From assembly GCA_033439685.1 (NCBI GenBank), contig JAUEDM010000002.1, forward strand, positions 5,394,001 to 5,458,000: 64,000 nt of DNA. Direction: 5' to 3'. The position numbers were made by a program, and so were the translations under genes. Positions 13,453 through 26,637 of this stretch are shown here, piece after piece. A model generated the notes under the pieces. That model was not told where the DNA came from, did no database searches, and saw only the letters and a program-made list of their open reading frames with translations. The DNA comes from Apodospora peruviana. Taxonomy: Eukaryota > Ascomycota > Sordariomycetes > Sordariales > Lasiosphaeriaceae. Every line of letters starts with the position of its first letter. The stretch's first letter is position 1.

Positions 13453-13480
13453 CGACTCTCGACTCTCGACTCTCGACTCT
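13453..13480. repeat. CGACTCT heptamer repeated four times
   Basis: Four perfect tandem copies of the seven-base unit CGACTCT. Simple tandem repeat in non-coding DNA. Confidence 0.8.
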
Positions 13481-16400
13481 CTCCGATGGTGCCGGGCCTT
13501 GAAACATGAAGAGAGGTAGGTACATACCGAGACCGTTGACCGCCGGCACCACCCGCCCGTTGCGCCGTCCACGACACTAACGCGTAGCGCAGAAGCGGCC
13601 AAGTCTTCTTGAGCCAAGACGAAACCGCGGCGGCATTCCAGGCCGTTGTTGAGCTTGGCTACGTTAAAAGGGACCGTTATCAATTGGGTTTATAAACATG
13701 CGAATCTGAATCCACTTCTGGTCGGCGACCTAAACTCGGCGACGGCAAAAAGGAGCCCCGGAATTTGGAAGCGACACCGGGGAAGAAAACATCTGGTGGC
13801 GGGTCATCACGGCCGCCATGGCTTCGAGGTTACTAAACACCACCCGCCCTCTCGGTCATACAGGTGTTGTCGCATATGTATCTCGAGCAAATTTCCCTCC
13901 GATATTAACCCGTCGCACACGGCACGCGACGAGCTTCGTTACCAGGCTCTGGGGAAACCGGGTGGCAGAGACTTGCTTCAAGCCAAAATCTCCGAGTTTT
14001 GTTTTTAGAAGCCGAAGGGGATGGCAATATACGCAGTCTCGCGAAGTAGGGTCGTAGGACTCACATTGATACGCCGGCGGTCATCCTGTGAGTTGTTGGC
14101 ATAACTGGCAGCTGCCTCATTACCTTAGTGTCCTTTCGCGATTGGCAGATAAAATGCCCTATTCTGTATGCACGGTCTATCTGCCCGCGAGTCGTGAGAG
14201 CGCGAGACGTGAGACTCTCACGCAGTCTTGACACCGGACCACTTTACCGCGCTGGGTTAGGGTGGCCGTTTTGGCGGTTGGTGCCACTCGGATATTGGAC
14301 GATATGCGCCTGAAAGCCATCTGATATCGACAGGCTACCTAGGTACACTACTGTTAGATTGACCGGAACTGCCCGATAAACCCCTTACACCCTGTTTTTT
14401 GTGAGGACTGCGTCTCTTAGTTCAATGACGACAAACCATGGAATTAAGAGACAGCGCGGCTGTATATGTAAAGCGTCGTAGGTGGCTTGCGCCGTCGTGG
14501 CTGCGGTTCGCTAAACGGGTGGACGGGAATCAAGGAACGTCTGCAATCATTTCGACTTCTGGCTGCACCCGACACCCCACCTCCCGCACATCACAACGTG
14601 CAGGTGCCAGGAGGCCACGCCAAAGTCGCAAGATGCAGTGGCGATCAGCTGCTGCCCAGCCTGTGGAAGAACTTTGGAATACATTATCCGCTTGACTGTG
14701 ATGATCCACACCAAGTCGAGGTCGTTCTCCGCTGTCTTGATGGTATTGATAATCCGCTCGCGGCTGGGTTGGAGGGTGAGCCTCAACCAACAGAAGCCAA
14801 TGTAGGCGGATCTAGGAACGAACGGATGCCAACTGGGAGATCGAATTGGCGTTTCCGTATCTCTTGCTATCATGTCATCTGGATTATCTTTTTGCTGGTC
14901 TTTTGGTGGCGTACTCCGACTTGCTGGTCTCCTAAAATTGCAGTTCAGGGACACGATGTTGCGACGCGCAGGAAGAAGGGATATACGCCGTTTGCTATAG
15001 CACTAGTAGCCCATTGATGAATGAGGGACTTTTCACCGACGTGTTACAGACCCCCAAACCGGCCGACTGCCTCGGTATCCGTTTTGTTCCTCATCATTCA
15101 GAAACAGCGCGTGCGTTCCGAGAGAGATGCACGGTTGCTGTCGGAAAGAGACCGAAAGTCGTTATCGCATTGTATGTACACAAATCAATGTGTTGGTGGC
15201 TTGGGTTCGGTGTCATCGGAGAGAGGGAGCTAGCGATAGCTTCTCCTTCGCTGGCGATGCGATTGCTTGGTCGAAATCGAAGCCTGGTGGAAGCCTGCAT
15301 GGAAGGCTTGGTCTTGGTGGTGACTTCACGATGCCCAGCTTCGACAACGAACAGCCTAGGGAGAGAAAGGGTTCGCTGTGTCTGATGACCGGGAACCCTT
15401 TAAGCTATTTTTATCGCTAGTTGAGGTTGTGTTTGTTCGGATGCTGTGATGCAGTGCTGCGATGCAAAGAGCGACGGAGAAATGAACTTCACTCCAACTG
15501 AGCCCCCCAGGCCTCTCATAAGGCAGTCATTCGGCTCGTCTCAGGGACTCCTCAGTGGCTCTTTGACCCAGCAACCAAAATAACCACGCTGCGTTGCAGG
15601 AGAAATATATTAAGTTGCTGTCAGTGACACGCCTGGTTGGCAGCGCGTTCTTCAAAAGGACCCCCACTCCCACTTTACACGACTGCTCGTGCCATCTCAT
15701 CGCGTGCTGCTTCTTTGCGCTGTAGAGCTCGACAGGGCATGGAAGGACCGGACATACTCCTAGGAAAGTGAAGGATTTCTCACATGGTCAAAGAGCGGAC
15801 TTGGACCATGCGTGATTGAGCGGTCGTGATGCACGTATTATCTCACCGATGGGAGCTTGTCGGTTTTATAATCTATCATGTATAGTGCTGGCGCGACGCC
15901 GTAAGGCACCCAACGACAAGTATCAAGAAACCAGGGTGAGGCGACCGATGATACGAGATCGAGTTGCGACAAAGTCGTAGGTACCATCAAGTCACCGGCC
16001 TGGAGATGGAGACCAACTCAACAACCGGGGAAATGGTGGATGTCAGTGATTCCTACGGCCCTTCGTGTAAAATACTGATACATACTGAGGTTAATGGGGT
16101 CCACCATACTAATCAGTAGGTATTTAGAGGCAAGTAAACCGTAAGTCCTCACTCACCTCAGATGATCACAGCGAGCCGAGAAGAGGGGTCTTGAGGGGTG
16201 TACCTGTAGCCATCAGAACCTAACAGTGAGTATTGTTTGATGTTGACATGTGGTGTTGCAACTTGATGATATATCTCCGAGTGTGTGTTATGGCAATCTT
16301 GAATTTCAAGAAGCTAGAATCGATCAGAACCAGTCAAACAAGAAAAACATTCGGGCATCAGGGGAAAATCGAGGAAAAGGCGAATGAATCCTCAGCTTTG

Positions 16401-17972
16401 GGACAATCCCCCGCGCTGCTCTTGCCCAGGCAACCGGACCTGACCAATAGGCACCGGCATAGTTTGCCCCGCCCGCTCGCTGCTGCAAGTCAAGTTGAAG
16501 CACGACCCCTCGTCCTGTCCTCCCGCGCTTCTTGGAGAAGGAACGACTCCAACGAGTCGCCTGGCGCACCCTGCCCCTCATTGAGAGGCCCTGAGGACTC
16601 GAGGAGTGGGTGAAGCCCGGGCCAGGCACATGCAAATCTCGTAAGTCCAGTCGAATGTCCCTGCAATCAGCGACTCCAACAAGCGCAATCGCACCATCGC
16701 GACGGGCGACAAAGCGGATACAATCGCCGTCAGGGAACCCATGTCTGGCGCGCTTCGCATCGTGGACCGTCTGACGAACGGGCAGGCAAGCCACGGCAAG
16801 CAAGCATGGGGTTGACGGGGGTTCAACGAACGGGGTCAATGGGGTGTGTTCGTACCAGAGTCCACGACCTGTGGAGGTGAGTGAGCCTGTGAGCCTGTGA
16901 GGAGCGATGAGCCCGGCGCCGCGTCCGCGCAGAAACACCACTCTGGAAGACGACACAGCCGAACGGTAACCCGACCTCTCGACCTTGGGTCAAAGGTAAC
17001 GTGCAGAAGATTTTCCCGAGGGCGTCCCCGCGCTGAAGAGAGCAGAGACAGCGAGGCGACGGTGAAGAGGCAACAAGCCAGCCGTCTCCGTCGCCGGTGT
17101 CTCTGGCATCGTGTTCCCATTCGACGCCGCTCACCATTGATCTTCGGGGCGGCCACGAACGGTGGTATCGAGGGGTGCCTCATGGTGCTGAGAGTGCAGC
17201 CACACGTCCGCGTCTCTCCAGCCTGCCCGTCTCCCATCTGCTGCTTCGCAGCGTCTCCTTCGTCTCCTCGATCCCGCCCGCTCATTCGTCCCGACTCCAC
17301 ATCAACCCGTTTACGTCCCTTGTCTTGTCCACACGCCCCCCTCGTCGCTCCAGTGCAGTGTGCTGCAGGGCATGTGTGTATTGAGCGTGCTGGGGCCCTG
17401 TGAGTGAGGAATCCTGGCCCTCGTCCGCTTCCCACACACCCTCCCCTACCCACCGTCAGCTGTTCTCCCGTCCATCTCATTCGTCCGGCCGTTGCACCGC
17501 TCCAGGATGTCCTCCGCCCCCGGCCGTGGGGCCCTTCCTAGCTTGTACCTTCGTGTACCTTTCTGCTGAAGGGGTTGCTGCTTGCTGGCTGCTGGCTTGG
17601 CCTGGCCGCACCTGCAGCAGAGCCAGTCCGTCCACATCCCTCCTTTCTTCATCTCCTATCATTCGCTCAGTGGGATCTCTGGGAGCTGCTCGTTTTATTA
17701 AAACAGCACATATCCAGCAACCCGCCTGCCTTCCCCCCAGATGCTACCCTCATTGTCCTCTTCCCAATTCCTGGTTGTCTCGTCCTGCCCTACTATGGGG
17801 CCTCGAACCTTTCCATATTAATCCCATTTACCCACACCAGTCAACCATCGCCATTGTGGGCTGGACCGTGTCTTGGATATAGTTGCCCGCCCGTCGGGAT
17901 CTTCTCTCTATGCCCATTCCTGGAAACACGCTGCATTATACTTAACCGCCTAGCCTTACGAAGACCGCTAAG

Positions 17973-20631
17973 ATGACCGCTCCCCTCAACACACCGGCGA
18001 CTGGAGCCGCCAAAGATGCCGCCTCTGCACGGAAGAGGAGGAGAAGAGCGCCCGCTGGAGGGGCCGCAGACGACTGCTTCACTTGCGCCAAGCGGAATGT
18101 CAAGTGTGACCGGAGGAGGCCGTACTGCTCGCAGTGTCTCGAAATCGGTAACGAGTGCTCTGGCTACAAGACGCAGCTGACATGGGGCGTCGGCGTGGCC
18201 AGCCGAGGAAAACTTCGGGGTCTGTCTCTCCCCGTCGCCAAGTCTGCTCCCGTGAACCCGGGAAAGAGCGTCAAGTCGCCGACGGCGACGCGGACTCGGA
18301 CAGGATCCACCACTTCTACGAGCCAATGGATCGAACCGGACGGCAATCGGATGGAAATGGGTCGGGATGAGATGGACAGGGCTTCAGATCGAAACACATC
18401 TGTGCCTCCGACACCGTTTCTCCCCTATGAGATGTCTCACATGTCCCCGACGGAGACTGTCCCGGCTGGGTGGACTCACATCCCATTTACAGCAAGCATG
18501 TCTCCCCATCACGAAGGGTCGAGATATCCAGGACACTCGCTCCATATTCCGGTTACGACGTCTGGTGAGATGATGGGTACATCGATGGACTCGATGAGTG
18601 AGGTGGACTACCTATCTCCGCTCGCGCACTCGTTCCCGAGAGAAGATGTCCCTACGTTTCTCCACAGCCCGACAGTCATGTACGACAGCTATCCCGGCCA
18701 TGGTTCGCCAGCTCCGCAGAGCCCCGTCATTGCTATGATGATCGAGCAACCGCGGGCTCCTACGTCTTGCCCGAGTCTCGTTTACGGTCCTTCTGAGCCT
18801 AGCTCCAGCATCCATTCACATGCCTCCCACGTTGACACGTTAGAGGCACAGCTGAGTCGAAAAATTACCCACGAATCCGACATCTATGGTGAGACACTCG
18901 CTCCGAAACAATGGCACTTTGGATACTAACCGCCGCGTCTCAGTCCCGGGGACACCTGACCTTGATACATACAGCACAAGCGCCCAATCCCACGGGCCTT
19001 TCTGGGCCCCTTCCAACACGGACGAAGAATCAGTGTCGCAAAGCATTCCGGAGCATAACCCAGCGCCGTGGCCATCGTCCTTTCCCTCGCAGCCGGCCTC
19101 CCCGGTATTACGAGTGAGCCCCGATCTAATCACCAAGATGCCCTTCTTTATGGACTACTACGAGAAGACCATTTGCCCCGGCATGGTTTTCATTGATACT
19201 CCGAACAACCCCTTCAGAGAACACATCCTCCAACTTGGTTCCACAAGCAGAAGCTTACAACACGCTATCTGTGCCCTCGCCGCGTGCAATCTTAGGATGA
19301 AGCGAAGACTCAGTCTTGGACAGCATGGAAGGGATGTTGGGGAGATGCGATTAGACACGAGCACCATCGACAACATGTCGGACGCCCAGCCTGAGGACCA
19401 GTCGCTCTCCGAAGAATACCAACACCGGAACCTGGCTGTCCACCTCCTTAACGAGCAGTTGAATGACCCCGAGAAGTCTACGCACGACTCGGTTCTCGCT
19501 ACTATTTTGCTTCTTTGCCATTACCGGATGGCCGAGTCTGGCGTCGCCAAGTTCCAGACTCAGTTTGCGGGCGTTAAAAAGATTCTTGGGATGCGACGAC
19601 TATCTCCCTTCCCACCATCAAGGGACTCGGCTTGGATGGAAGCACTCTTCACCTACTTTGACGCCATATCCGCGAGCATTAACGACCGAGAGGCGCAGCT
19701 CAGCACATCGTTCTATGGCGTCCTTCCCGACGCCCAACTCCTCCCCCCTGGTTCCGAGAACCTTGTAGGCTGCGACCGCGAGTTATTCAAAACGGTTATT
19801 AAACTCGGCCGTCTGAACCTACTCTCTCAGCACCGACCCGTGCAGAACCTCCTCGGCAACAACCAACAGAGAGCATCTAATCGGGCAGCCTCACCCCTTA
19901 GCGCGTCTTTCAAACCCGAGCACAGCATCTTCGGTGGCGGCCTCCCCCACCCCTCGACGAACATGCGGTTTGACGGCAACGGGTTCGGCACGACGCTTGA
20001 TGATGACGAGATGATGAACACGCTATCACCCTTGCACTCGCCCACCGGATACGACGACCACCGTAGCACGTTCTGGCGGGAGTGGAAGGACGCACGCATT
20101 GCCCTGCAGAGCTGGGAGTTTGACTCGTCGCGGGTGGTGGCCTCGCTGCTCCCGACGTCGTCAGCGTCGCCGCCCACAGGCTCGCAAGTGCGCGATCTCG
20201 GGTCCCTGTCCGAGGCATTCCGCTACGCTGCCCTACTGTACACGGAGCGCCTGGCGAGCCCCAACGTGCCGAGTGCACACAGCAACTTCCGCAACCTTGT
20301 CAGCCAGGTTGTGTACTATGCTACTAGTCTCGAAGCTGGCAGTGCTGCCGAGAAGTTCCTGCTATGGCCCCTGTTTGTCGCCGGCAGCGAGTGTGTGAAC
20401 GAGCTTCAGCAGAATATTGTTCGCTCGAAATGCAGGGACATCATGGCCCGCAGTGGGTACATGAATAACCTTGCGGCGCTGGATGTGTTGGAGCGTCTGT
20501 GGGCGGGTGATTGGAAGGAGGAGGCGAGCCAGGGAAGTAAGATGAGGAGTCCAACGATAGGCGGTGGGCCATTCAACTGGACCAAGTGTATCGGAGGGCC
20601 CGGGGTGGAAGTGGAGTGGATCATGTTCTGA
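17973..20631 (+). CDS. Zn2Cys6 transcription factor, Fungal_trans_2 type
   Basis: Two exons, 17973-18888 and 18944-20631, joined in phase (intron GTGAGA...CAG with TACTAAC branch site), giving 867 residues. Near residue 35 a Zn2Cys6 binuclear cluster has spacing C-x2-C-x6-C-x6-C-x2-C-x6-C, starting CFTCAKRNVKC, with basic residues before and within it. It is followed by GYKTQLTWGVGVASRGK, a segment I associate with a subgroup of filamentous-fungal regulators that also has the Fungal_trans_2 domain. The remaining sequence is a long disordered Ser/Pro-rich linker, then a mainly helical regulatory domain (from about MPFFMDYYEKTICPGM) to the C terminus, as in that domain family. It should be a nuclear DNA-binding regulator; the target genes cannot be read from sequence. 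The long upstream gene-free stretch fits a gene with complex control, such as a developmental regulator, but that is inference. Confidence 0.9.
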
Positions 20632-23600
20632 CATTGCTGTTCATATTAATGATGATGGTAATGGTTGGTCACTACTTGGGCTGGTGGTATAGAACGAGGA
20701 ACATACGATAGAGGAACGAGGTTTAAGGGACAACAAACATGGGATGGGGAGTCTTTGTTGACGGAGTTGATGATGATATTCTCATTTTGTTTTCACGGAG
20801 CAGGATCTCTTGATTCTAGGTCAGGTATATTTCCCTTTGTTGCCCCTTTTTTGGTCTGTTCATGACTTGGACTGGATGACTTGGAACTAATAGCCAGGTT
20901 TGGTCTTTTTTTCTCTTTTATATATATATATCCATATATATCATGTACGATAACTCACATACCCGCCACATACCTAGGTAGCTACACACACAGACACACA
21001 TAACGCAAATATTTATACCTTTATATCTATTATATGTTACACGACAAATACATTATACCACCACATCTTGTTTACATAGATACATATGTGATGAGAGTTG
21101 TCTTCCATATGGATCCCCTCATAGAACACTGTGCTCTTTCCTGTTTGTCCATGGATGCTCACGGCACTTCCCAGGCACGACGCGCACTTGCTCCTCGCCC
21201 GGCCGGCCTCGTTCCTTCCCTCTACTACATCCAAACACCCTCAAGCCTTTGGCCCCTCCCGGTATTACTCACTCCTTCCTTCTGGTCCCTTTAGTTTCAG
21301 TTTCGTGCCGCTACTTTCACAAAACGGGATCGGTGGCCGAGTAGTGGTGGGGGAGCATACTTGCCCGTGAAGGGCTGAACTCACGTCTGCCCGGAACGGT
21401 GATCCTCGCCAGGTCTGGAAGTCGAACCGCCGCACGTCCATTAGACTCCCGACCCTTGCGCACTCTTTTTTTTCTTTTTTCCTTTCTTTATAATCGTTGG
21501 TGATAGTTACGGTTCGCCGATCATTGCGGAGCGCGTTACCCTAATTTACACCGCAAAGTTTTGGGTTTCGTGGACCAACGAACGTTGGGATGTTGATAAG
21601 GACTCTGCTCAAGCAGCTTGGAGAACCTCTATTCATTTCGGTTGGGAGTGTGGTTTCTCTTCTTTCTTCTTGGGTTGTTGGTAGGATAGGTATTCATTGC
21701 CTGATGTTAACCATACATTTATTCATCCGTTCCACTTATTTCTATCCATCTGCCTCCTGTAAATGGTATTGATCGTTCGATCGTTTCTTTCTTTATTTTC
21801 TGACATCCTACCTAGACATCTCCTACTTCACTTGGGCACACATGTGTACAGTAAAAAGGGTTGCCTGTTTATCTCTCTCTCTCACTTTCTGTCGCTCCCT
21901 CTCTAAGAGTTTTGCTTCCGTTTTTCTTTTCAACCCCTTATCTATATTAACGCCATAGCGAGATACCCAAGACAGACAGACCAGGAAGGTGAAGAAGAAG
22001 CTGAGCTAAAACCCGGTTCATCCGGTTGAATTGGATTTCTTTCACATTGGCGACTCTTGCTACTTACTTCGACTGCGACTCTGTTCGGACCTTTGTCGAT
22101 AGGTACCTACGTACCAAGGTTGGGTCATGAACGCAAGAAAAAGGATTCTTTCTAGAATCTCTCGGTGGGACGCCATAATGTATGATTCGGAAGCTCGGAG
22201 AAAGGGACCAAGGGTCCTGCTCGGTGAACGAATTCATTCTAGCGATGGAGCTTGTTTATTTCATATTGCCGCTTATATGGTAGATACCGTGATGATGGTA
22301 CGCTACCTGCATACTGCTGTGGTGAAACAAGCAGCAATGGCAATAGCAAAGGGCAGGGCATCGAATCGGTGACTTATTGGAAGCTTTTTGTGTGTCACTA
22401 GCTACTTCGGGACGAGGTGATCTTGACACACTCTCGACATGCACACGTTCACCACTTATGGAAGCTTCGCTTGATATCACCAACAAAACCGGTAGAAGTT
22501 CTTCATTTTCCAGGGTCACTACCCGGTCCTTGGAGACGAGCAGTGTAGTGTACAGTACAGAGACAAACACGGAGCAGCGCTTGGAACCGTCTCAAGTCCG
22601 TTCACAGTAGCTGTCTGTCCGAGATCAGTGGGACCAGGTTTTCAGCCGCCGCCTTGCCGTGTCGAACTCGCTTGTGCCTGGCTGACTGGAAGGGGGAGTG
22701 AGTGTAAGAAGATGAACACTGCTTCCGTGCGCATGCATCATCTCGACTAATAGTAGGTAGCCGACGACTGCCCGCCCCCTGGAAGCTGTTCCTCAAGTAT
22801 GTACACTCGAGTACCTGCCTACATACTCACTCATCCGAGCCGGCTCTGCGCGTGCTGCCGGACTCTCATCTCGTGGCAGAGGCTAAAAAAGGAGCCCCGA
22901 CCGAGATGAGGTGGTTGATGCCTTAACTTCAATGTCGGAAATTCCGCTCCGCACGGTGACCGAGAGGGAGGGAGAGCGCGTAGCGTGGGGGAGATGCTGT
23001 GTGGGTTATTGTTCATATCCAGGAGGGACAGGCGTCGTCTGGCTCATGTTGTTAATTCATGCGTGAAAGCTTGCCGGCTTGCCCCCCTCGCCTAGTTGGT
23101 GAAACACCACACAGACTAACATGTGGCATGTGCCAAGGACCTAGGCGGTAAGGCTCAACGTCCGTAGATAAGAAACAGTCCCTGGGAACGGGCGACTGGC
23201 GAGAGTGAACACCCCACAAAGGGTGGGATAGAAATGGGAAAAGTGAAGCTATCCAGGTGTAACCAGGCCGATACCCGAGATACAGTATCATCAGTCTGTG
23301 TCATAGCTACCGTACCTAGCCAAGGCTTTTGGGCAGGTCTCTCTGCCGAGCCGAGGCAAGGGTGTATGCATGCATGAGATGGCAGAGCTATGATGCGGGA
23401 TATTTTGACTTTGCAGTAGTCGAGAAATGTAGTGCCGTCCGAGACAGTCAATATATGATCCCATGAAGGAAAGGAAGGTCTGCAGGCAGGAAGCTTGAGG
23501 TGGTAGTGAGAGATCGGTAGGGAAGGTGGGTGCGGGTGCGGGAGAAGAATGGAACTACGTATGGAAACCTTCTCGAAGGAGACTAGAAGGGTGTCTTCGG

Positions 23601-25124
23601 TTCTAGAACGTGGTCTCTGTTGAGGAGTACTGCGCTCTCCTCCAAGTTGTGATTGTGGCTTGCACTGGTGCTGTGGTCCGCATAAGACCAATGATATGAT
23701 AGGATGGAAATATCACACCAGCTACGCATGTGGTCTCGTGAGAGAGGTGAAGGAGAGACGGTTAAGAGAACTAGGAGGTCGTGCCACAATAGCCTTTCAA
23801 TGGGGGTGGCTGTTGCTGTTTCGACGACACACCGCAGTCTGTAAAGACTGTTGAGGCTGGATAGAGCCTTTGGAGGACTAGGAACATCATATCCCTAGAA
23901 TTTCTGCCCATGAACTCTTGGACGCGCCCAAACACCTAGGTGAGCGCGAGAGAGATGGAAGTGACGGCCTGATCTCGCTCGAGACCCTGGACCCTGTCCT
24001 GTGAGTTTTCCCAGCCGCCGTTAAGGGTTGACAAGCTTGCGGACGGAGCTGTTCACTTAGATAGTTGAACATGGCGTGACAGCACCTACTGCAGGGTATC
24101 GCGGCCAGGCGTGACAGTCGGATACAGACCGTAGGAGAAGAGGTGGAGGGGGGCAAGACTTGTATTTACTGCTTCTCAGATGCATTGCAGATGCATCGGC
24201 CGCCCGATCACACCCTGGCTAGGCTTGAGTAGGAAGCTTTGTAAAGAAGCGAGAGATGATCGAGATTCGGGATACATAATAACCTTGTAGCTGTTAGCTG
24301 GTCGGTGATGGAGATGGGCATCAAAGGTACGCTGGCTATCGTCGGCTCGGGTTCATCCCGGAGAGGGTAGATGGGCGAGAAGAGGTAAGCGGGGAGAGGA
24401 AGAATGAGGTGTGTCGACGAGGATAGTAGTAAACAGGCGGGACGCGGGGTGAGCCTGAAGAGGTGTCTGCGCAATATCCCGTAGTCTGTATCTTGAGTCT
24501 CTCACCCTGAATGTTTTTGTGATATTGTCGGATGTGAGGTATACATCGCGATACAACAGATACACACACTAGACTAGAAGACGCTCAGGTGGCGGCTTGT
24601 CTGGGATCTCATGGCGAGACAAGGCTGACGAACCTCGTGTTGAGCTTCAGGTCGGTAAATAAGGCTCATCGTGAGGGTACATAGTCCATGCATGGGTCAA
24701 TCTGCGCGCACTGATGAAACGCGTGGTGGTCTGAAGATGAGATGGATGTAGAGAACCGACAGACGAAATCCAAAGTCGCTGGGTGGAAGCTGCAGTGGTG
24801 TGAGACAAGAAACCACAACCTTATCGCTCCTCTTTCTCCTCAACCTCCAAGGGCTTCATCCCAAAGAAGAAGGAACAAGAGGGAGACTGGCCAGGCACGT
24901 GCAAGAGCCCAAAGCTGTCAGGGACTTGTTCTAAACAGCTGGCTGACAGCTGAGACTGATAAGCCGATCATGCCCCACTAAAATTATTCTTATCGGGAAG
25001 CAATTGGCGCGCGAGTCTCCCGAAATTTTGTCCCCTCCAAAGGCCGGCATAGTTGCAGCATCGAATTCCCCATTTTCAGAGTGGTTCAACACATAAACAC
25101 GACTTACGATATACAGCAGCCAAA
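20632..25124. other. 4.5 kb intergenic stretch, no convincing gene
   Basis: Holds the 3' region of the Zn2Cys6 gene, a TA-rich microsatellite near 20921-20945, a TACCTAGGTA palindrome at 20971-20980, a related motif at 22101-22120, pyrimidine-rich runs near 21.46-21.49 and 21.9 kb, and a small inverted repeat GATGCAT/ATGCATC at 24179-24197. Frames such as about 178 codons on the minus strand near 23155-23691 show no recognisable domain. The final few hundred bases probably contain the NOP16 promoter. Confidence 0.5.
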
Positions 25125-25881
25125 ATGGGTCGGGAACTACAAAAACGCAAGAATCGCTCGTCGAGAGCAAAGGTGACGATGGGTGTGCGGCGGAAGAAGC
25201 AGCTGAATCCGGCGGGCAGTGGCATCATCGCAAAGAACTGGTTCGTTCCACCCCTCCCCAACCAGCCCAGCCACACTTCATAATAACTGGCAGAAATTCT
25301 GACTTGCTTGACTACTGCTCAGGAACAAGAAAGAGACCCTATCCCAAAACTACAGCCGTTTTGGTCTTGTCGCCAAGCTTGGGACGACAGCCGGAGGCGT
25401 CAGCAAGAAGCCCGGCCAGGCGCCCAAGAACCCCTTGGCTTATAAGTCTGCCGACCAAGGGATGCTCAAAGTCCAAGAAGTAAAAGTCGAGCGCGACGCT
25501 TCCGGAAAAATCACGCGCATCATACGGAACCAGAACCCGCTCAACGACCCGCTGAACGAGCTCGACAGCGATAATGAGGATGGTGACCCATTCAACTGCG
25601 AGGACGACGGCAAGGAGTGGAGCGGCATTGAGAACAGCGGCGAAGAGCAAAGAATACAAACAAGGCCACCGGTGGTTTTGGCGGAACTGGAACGGGAGGC
25701 TAGCCAGCCAGAGATAAAGCACGTCCGCCACCAGAGCGAGCGCGAGCGCGAGTGGTTGGAGAAGCTGGTCGCCAAGCACGGCGACGATGTCGAGGCCATG
25801 GCGAGGGATATGAAGCTCAACCCGATGCAGCAGACCAAAGGAGATCTAGCGCGGAGGTTAAAGAAGGCTGGTCTGGTATGA
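25125..25881 (+). CDS. NOP16: Ribosome biogenesis protein Nop16
   Basis: Two exons, 25125-25240 and 25323-25881, give 224 residues. The N terminus (MGRELQKRKNRSSRAKV) is a basic nucleolar-type segment, followed by a conserved tryptophan at the exon junction and the segment NKKETLSQNYSRFGLVAKLG typical of the Nop16 family. The C terminus ends in the family-like pattern around SEREREWLEKLVAKHGDDVEAM...DLARRLKKAG. Nop16 is a nucleolar factor of late nuclear 60S pre-ribosome assembly. The middle is acidic, as usual. The 5' splice site is GTTCGT, an unusual donor, but no other donor keeps the conserved Trp-Asn join. Start is the first in-frame ATG with the conserved MGRELQKRK beginning. Confidence 0.9.
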
Positions 25882-26637
25882 GAAAGTGGACATTTTATCA
25901 AGATCTCGCTTTAAGGGAAAAGGTTTTTCTGTTCGTGATATATGAGGGAAGAAGAAGAAGCTTCCTTCTGGTTGAGGGGTCATCCTGATATACCCGGCCG
26001 GTTGGATGATATATGCGACGGACAAAACCGGAAAAGGAGAGGATGATCCGAGTAAACAAACCCCCTAAACCCCAACCCTTCTGAGATAGGGGCAGAAAGG
26101 GAGATAGGGGCAGTACGGGAGGGTGGCTGGACGGTTGGACGAGGTACATATCAGTCCGTACGCTCATGTTCAAATCGTATGGCGTTCTGGCGTTTTCTGT
26201 ACTGGGTTCTCTTATTTCGTACTGGGGCCTATTAGAGGATGTTGGCACGGGAGCTATCTAGGAGCTTACGAGAAAAATCATATAGTGCAAGATAGATGGT
26301 GGTCATAACCACAGTTAAAACCAAACCAAACAAGGCAAAATTTACACGTAAGAAGTTGTTCATTAACAGTATTCTGAAATTGCCCAATGGTATCTCCTCT
26401 GATTTTCAAGAAAAAGAAACATAAAACGGAAACAGGAAGCGCTTTCTCTGTTGACGCCAAACAAGCAAAACCCACACCATGGAAAAACCCAAAAACCCCT
26501 TATATATGTATAAATATGACCATTGAACCCCCTCCCCAAGAAAAACCAAGGGAAAGATTATGTGATTTGCTTCTTGGTCACCCAATCTGCCCACTACTTT
26601 CATCCCTTACACTCTCACCACGCAGACACTACCACCC
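25882..26637. other. Convergent intergenic region
   Basis: 3' ends of NOP16 and of the minus-strand MARVEL gene face each other here. A telomere-box-like string (AAACCCCCTAAACCCCAACCC region) lies near 26055-26080. No gene was recognised. Confidence 0.5.

Larger units (their letters stand above)
6983..17972. other. 11 kb stretch without recognisable genes
   Basis: No frame in this stretch matches a family I know. It contains the 3' region of the DUF6594 gene, a 12 bp perfect hairpin (7759-7803), AT-rich DNA lacking long frames (about 8.3-9.2 kb), a 31-base G tract (9770-9800), GT-rich and GATGT repeats near 10931-10960, a fourfold CGACTCT repeat near 13453-13480, and a pyrimidine-rich zone from about 17.2 to 17.97 kb that is probably promoter or leader of the Zn2Cys6 gene. 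A short arginine-rich frame starting at ATG 13818 resembles a mitochondrial presequence, but nothing supports it as a gene. No transposase or reverse transcriptase frame was seen. Confidence 0.5.

Noticed and set aside
13818..14057. Frame starting MASRLLNTTRP, presequence-like
   Set aside because: Arginine-rich start resembles a mitochondrial presequence, but the frame ends without any domain and no exon continuation was found.
23155..23691. 178-codon minus-strand frame
   Set aside because: No domain, no splice context, biased toward Ser/Pro/His as in chance frames of such DNA.
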